A DNA stretch of 8,539 bases from an uncultured Bacteroidota bacterium (GTDB lineage: Bacteria > Bacteroidota > Bacteroidia > Flavobacteriales > Flavobacteriaceae), in NCBI GenBank assembly GCA_903837025.1, contig CAILTC010000563.1:1-8539 (forward strand). The letters are read 5' to 3'. Position 1 is the first letter of the stretch, and every line of letters starts with the position of its first letter. The translations under genes were made by a program, and so were the position numbers. Below, in pieces: positions 7,271 to 8,539 of the stretch. The notes under the pieces were generated by a model. That model did not search any database, was not told where the DNA came from, and worked only from the letters and a program-made list of their open reading frames with translations.

Positions 7271-8044
7271 TTATTTCTTTTTCTTATCCATTTTCATATT
7301 CAAAATTTCTACTAAAAGCGAAAACGAAATTGCAAAATACAAATAGCCTTTTGGTACCGGAGTTACGTGGTTTCCAAAGATTAAAGCATTCGACAAATGA
7401 GCACTTTCCGTGATGAGCATAAAGCCAATAAGAATTAAAAAGGACAATCCAAGAATTTGAATTGAAGGATTTTTATTGACAAAATTCCCAACAGGAACTG
7501 CAAATTGCATCATTATTAATACCGAAATAATCACAGCAGCAATCATAATATACAAGGCACCAGCAACGCCATTTGTCATTCCTACGGCGGTTAGAATACT
7601 GTCGAAAGAAAAAACCAAGTCAATCAAAATGATTTGGACAATTACACTTTTAAATGATTTTACCGCCGATTGTTTTAACTCTTTTTCTTCTTCGCCTTTC
7701 AAATCTACTTTTTCGTGAATTTCTTTGGTGCTTTTATAAATTAAGAATAATCCACCACCAAGCAGAATAATACTTTGCCCTGAAACTTGGGCGCTAAACC
7801 AACTAAAATCGATAGAAAACCAAGGTTCTTTCATCGCGATGAGGTACGAAATCCCCATAAGAAGTGCAATTCGCATGAACATAGCCAGAAACATTCCCAC
7901 TTTTGTAGCTCTCTTGCGTTGTTCTATCGGTAATTTCCCCGTGGCGATTGATATGAAAATAATGTTATCTATTCCCAGCACAATTTCTAGAAAAGTCAAT
8001 GTTAACAAGGCGATCCAGGCGTCTGGGTTTGAAAATACTTCCAT
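7271..8044 (-). CDS. TerC-family integral membrane protein (probable metal-ion transporter)
   Basis: A polytopic inner-membrane protein with about seven hydrophobic segments (roughly 11-33, 49-71, 90-105, 131-156, 162-184, 198-213, 233-248) and a basic end (KMDKKKK). The two family signatures are present: E20...D26-N27 in LEIVLGIDNI and D142...D148-S149 in LIDLVFSFDSIL. Acidic residues at these places lie within the membrane and are thought to bind metal. A charged, Glu/Lys-rich loop (about 105-130) separates the two halves. Characterised relatives (E. coli Alx, B. subtilis MeeF/MeeY) export Mn2+, and a similar role is inferred here. The name comes from tellurite resistance, but no other ter gene is nearby, so resistance should not be assumed. 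At 257 aa the protein is complete. No yybP-ykoY (Mn) riboswitch was recognised in the 106-nt leader, which instead carries a heptamer repeat. Confidence 0.92.
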   Translation of the reverse strand: MEVFSNPDAWIALLTLTFLEIVLGIDNIIFISIATGKLPIEQRKRATKVGMFLAMFMRIALLMGISYLIAMKEPWFSIDFSWFSAQVSGQSIILLGGGLFLIYKSTKEIHEKVDLKGEEEKELKQSAVKSFKSVIVQIILIDLVFSFDSILTAVGMTNGVAGALYIMIAAVIISVLIMMQFAVPVGNFVNKNPSIQILGLSFLILIGFMLITESAHLSNALIFGNHVTPVPKGYLYFAISFSLLVEILNMKMDKKKK

Positions 8045-8053
8045 TATTGTTTC

Positions 8054-8108
8054 GTTTAAAGTTGAGAGTTAAAATTAGGGGTTAAAAGTTAAGGGTTATG
8101 TGTTAGGA
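8054..8108. repeat. Degenerate period-7 tract (GTTNNNN units)
   Basis: Eight head-to-tail units beginning with GTT (one has lost the leading G) fill 55 nt: for example GTTAAAA (8068 and 8081), GTTAAGG (8088), GTTATGT (8095) and GTTAGGA (8102). On the terC coding strand it reads as NNNTAAC-type heptamers ending 9 nt before the ATG, so it probably lies in the terC 5' untranslated region or promoter. It has no coding potential. Similar short TTAAC-rich tracts are, from memory, common between genes in Flavobacterium. Confidence 0.75.
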
Positions 8109-8113
8109 GTATC

Positions 8114-8140
8114 ATTGAGATTCAAGACACGATCTTCAAT
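8114..8140. other. Imperfect inverted repeat between the lipoprotein gene and terC
   Basis: ATTGAGAT (8114-8121) can pair with ATCTTCAAT (8132-8140) as eight base pairs with one bulged base around a 10-nt loop. It sits just after the lipoprotein stop on the - strand but has no T-run, so it is at best a weak transcript-end or stability hairpin. Confidence 0.3.
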
Positions 8141-8142
8141 CT

Positions 8143-8170
8143 AAAATATGCTACCTGAAATCTGCTACCT
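8143..8170 (-). repeat. 14-nt tandem duplication spanning the lipoprotein stop codon
   Basis: Two adjacent 14-mers, 8170-8157 and 8156-8143 on the - strand, both begin AGGTAGCA and agree at 12 of 14 positions. Because 14 is not a multiple of 3, the second copy is read in another frame, where its AGG TAG gives the last arginine and the stop of the lipoprotein. Confidence 0.7.
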
Positions 8171-8531
8171 TAAAAACAGTACCGCGTTGTTTTGCATCGC
8201 TGCCCACAATTCCGAATTCAAAAGTATAGGATTTCTTTGAAGTAGTCAATATTTTCATGTTGATTGCCTTTTTTTCTTCCCTATTCTTCGGATGAATTTT
8301 CTGTAAGACATATTCACAATCGCTTACCCATCTGATGCTCGAAGTATCGGTTTTACCTTCGTAAGTTTCTATTTCAATTTTATCGTTGCGTTCGAAAACG
8401 GTTGTTTTTTTAATACCATTTACGGTATAATCAAATTGAAATTTTCCCGTTTTGAAGTCCTTGCAGTTGTGTTCCGCATCATAACAAGAAACAGATAATA
8501 GGAGTAAAGGAAAAATAAGTATTTTTTTCAT
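8151..8531 (-). CDS. Small predicted lipoprotein of unknown function
   Basis: A 126-aa protein that starts with a lipoprotein signal peptide: MKK, a hydrophobic stretch (4-12), then SVSC with lipidation expected at C16. The -3 position is Ser rather than the usual Leu. Acidic D18 and E20 follow the cysteine, weakly resembling the export signal that sends flavobacterial lipoproteins to the cell surface. The mature part is charged and beta-rich in appearance, with NCKDFKTGKF (22-31) and two further cysteines, C23 and C72, that could form a disulfide. No enzymatic motif is seen. I believe relatives of this family are sometimes labelled 'DNA topoisomerase IV' in public annotations, probably from gene neighbourhood; nothing in the sequence supports that. 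The start is at an ATG preceded by an A-run, and further upstream lies outside the window. It may be co-transcribed with terC across 106 nt. Confidence 0.8.
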   Translation of the reverse strand: MKKILIFPLLLLSVSCYDAEHNCKDFKTGKFQFDYTVNGIKKTTVFERNDKIEIETYEGKTDTSSIRWVSDCEYVLQKIHPKNREEKKAINMKILTTSKKSYTFEFGIVGSDAKQRGTVFKVADFR

Positions 8532-8539
8532 TTTTTTGG

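Noticed and set aside
8045..8110. Promoter element TAACTTTT in the terC leader
   Set aside because: It resembles the -7 element but is part of the heptamer repeat, and no TTG element occurs at the right distance.
8114..8140. Intrinsic terminator for the lipoprotein gene
   Set aside because: The stem is AT-rich with a bulge and no T-run follows, so it was listed only as a weak inverted repeat.
8045..8150. yybP-ykoY manganese riboswitch upstream of terC
   Set aside because: The gap is short, dominated by the repeat tract, and shows none of the conserved paired core I would expect.

Overview
The window looks like a chromosomal segment from a member of the Bacteroidota, most probably Flavobacteriaceae and close to Flavobacterium. 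The DNA is AT-rich. Start codons follow A/T-rich leaders without a Shine-Dalgarno sequence. The topoisomerase IV subunits are of the Bacteroidota type, and the small lipoprotein at the right edge looks like a flavobacterial family. The genus is an inference from these traits, not from a database search.

Left half, + strand (16-4586): parE and parC, the two subunits of DNA topoisomerase IV, separated by 5 nt and clearly one transcription unit. Both are full length with intact catalytic residues. ParC has three points worth attention: an acidic N-terminal extension of about 45 residues without lysine or arginine, a glutamine where quinolone-sensitive enzymes have serine, and an acidic C-terminal tail ending in Q-I-N-L-F, which matches the form of a sliding-clamp-binding peptide. 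A hairpin terminator (4592-4621) that works in both directions separates parC from the convergent genes.

Right half, - strand (8531-4642), read right to left: a small predicted lipoprotein, a TerC-family membrane protein, a cNMP/CBS/DUF294 nucleotidyltransferase-like protein, and a DEDDh 3'-5' exonuclease. The last two overlap at TAATG and are almost certainly translationally coupled. A strong intrinsic terminator follows terC, so the DUF294-exonuclease pair is probably a separate unit. The lipoprotein-terC gap (8045-8150) has no gene but holds a period-7 repeat tract and a 14-nt tandem duplication that includes the lipoprotein stop codon.

Functionally this is mostly housekeeping: chromosome decatenation on the left, then a nucleotide-sensing and processing pair and probable metal transport on the right. 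There is no sign of an insertion sequence, prophage, CRISPR array, tRNA or rRNA, and no gene-free stretch over 300 nt. No wholly new multi-gene system is evident. The best lead for new biology is the clamp-motif-like tail of ParC.
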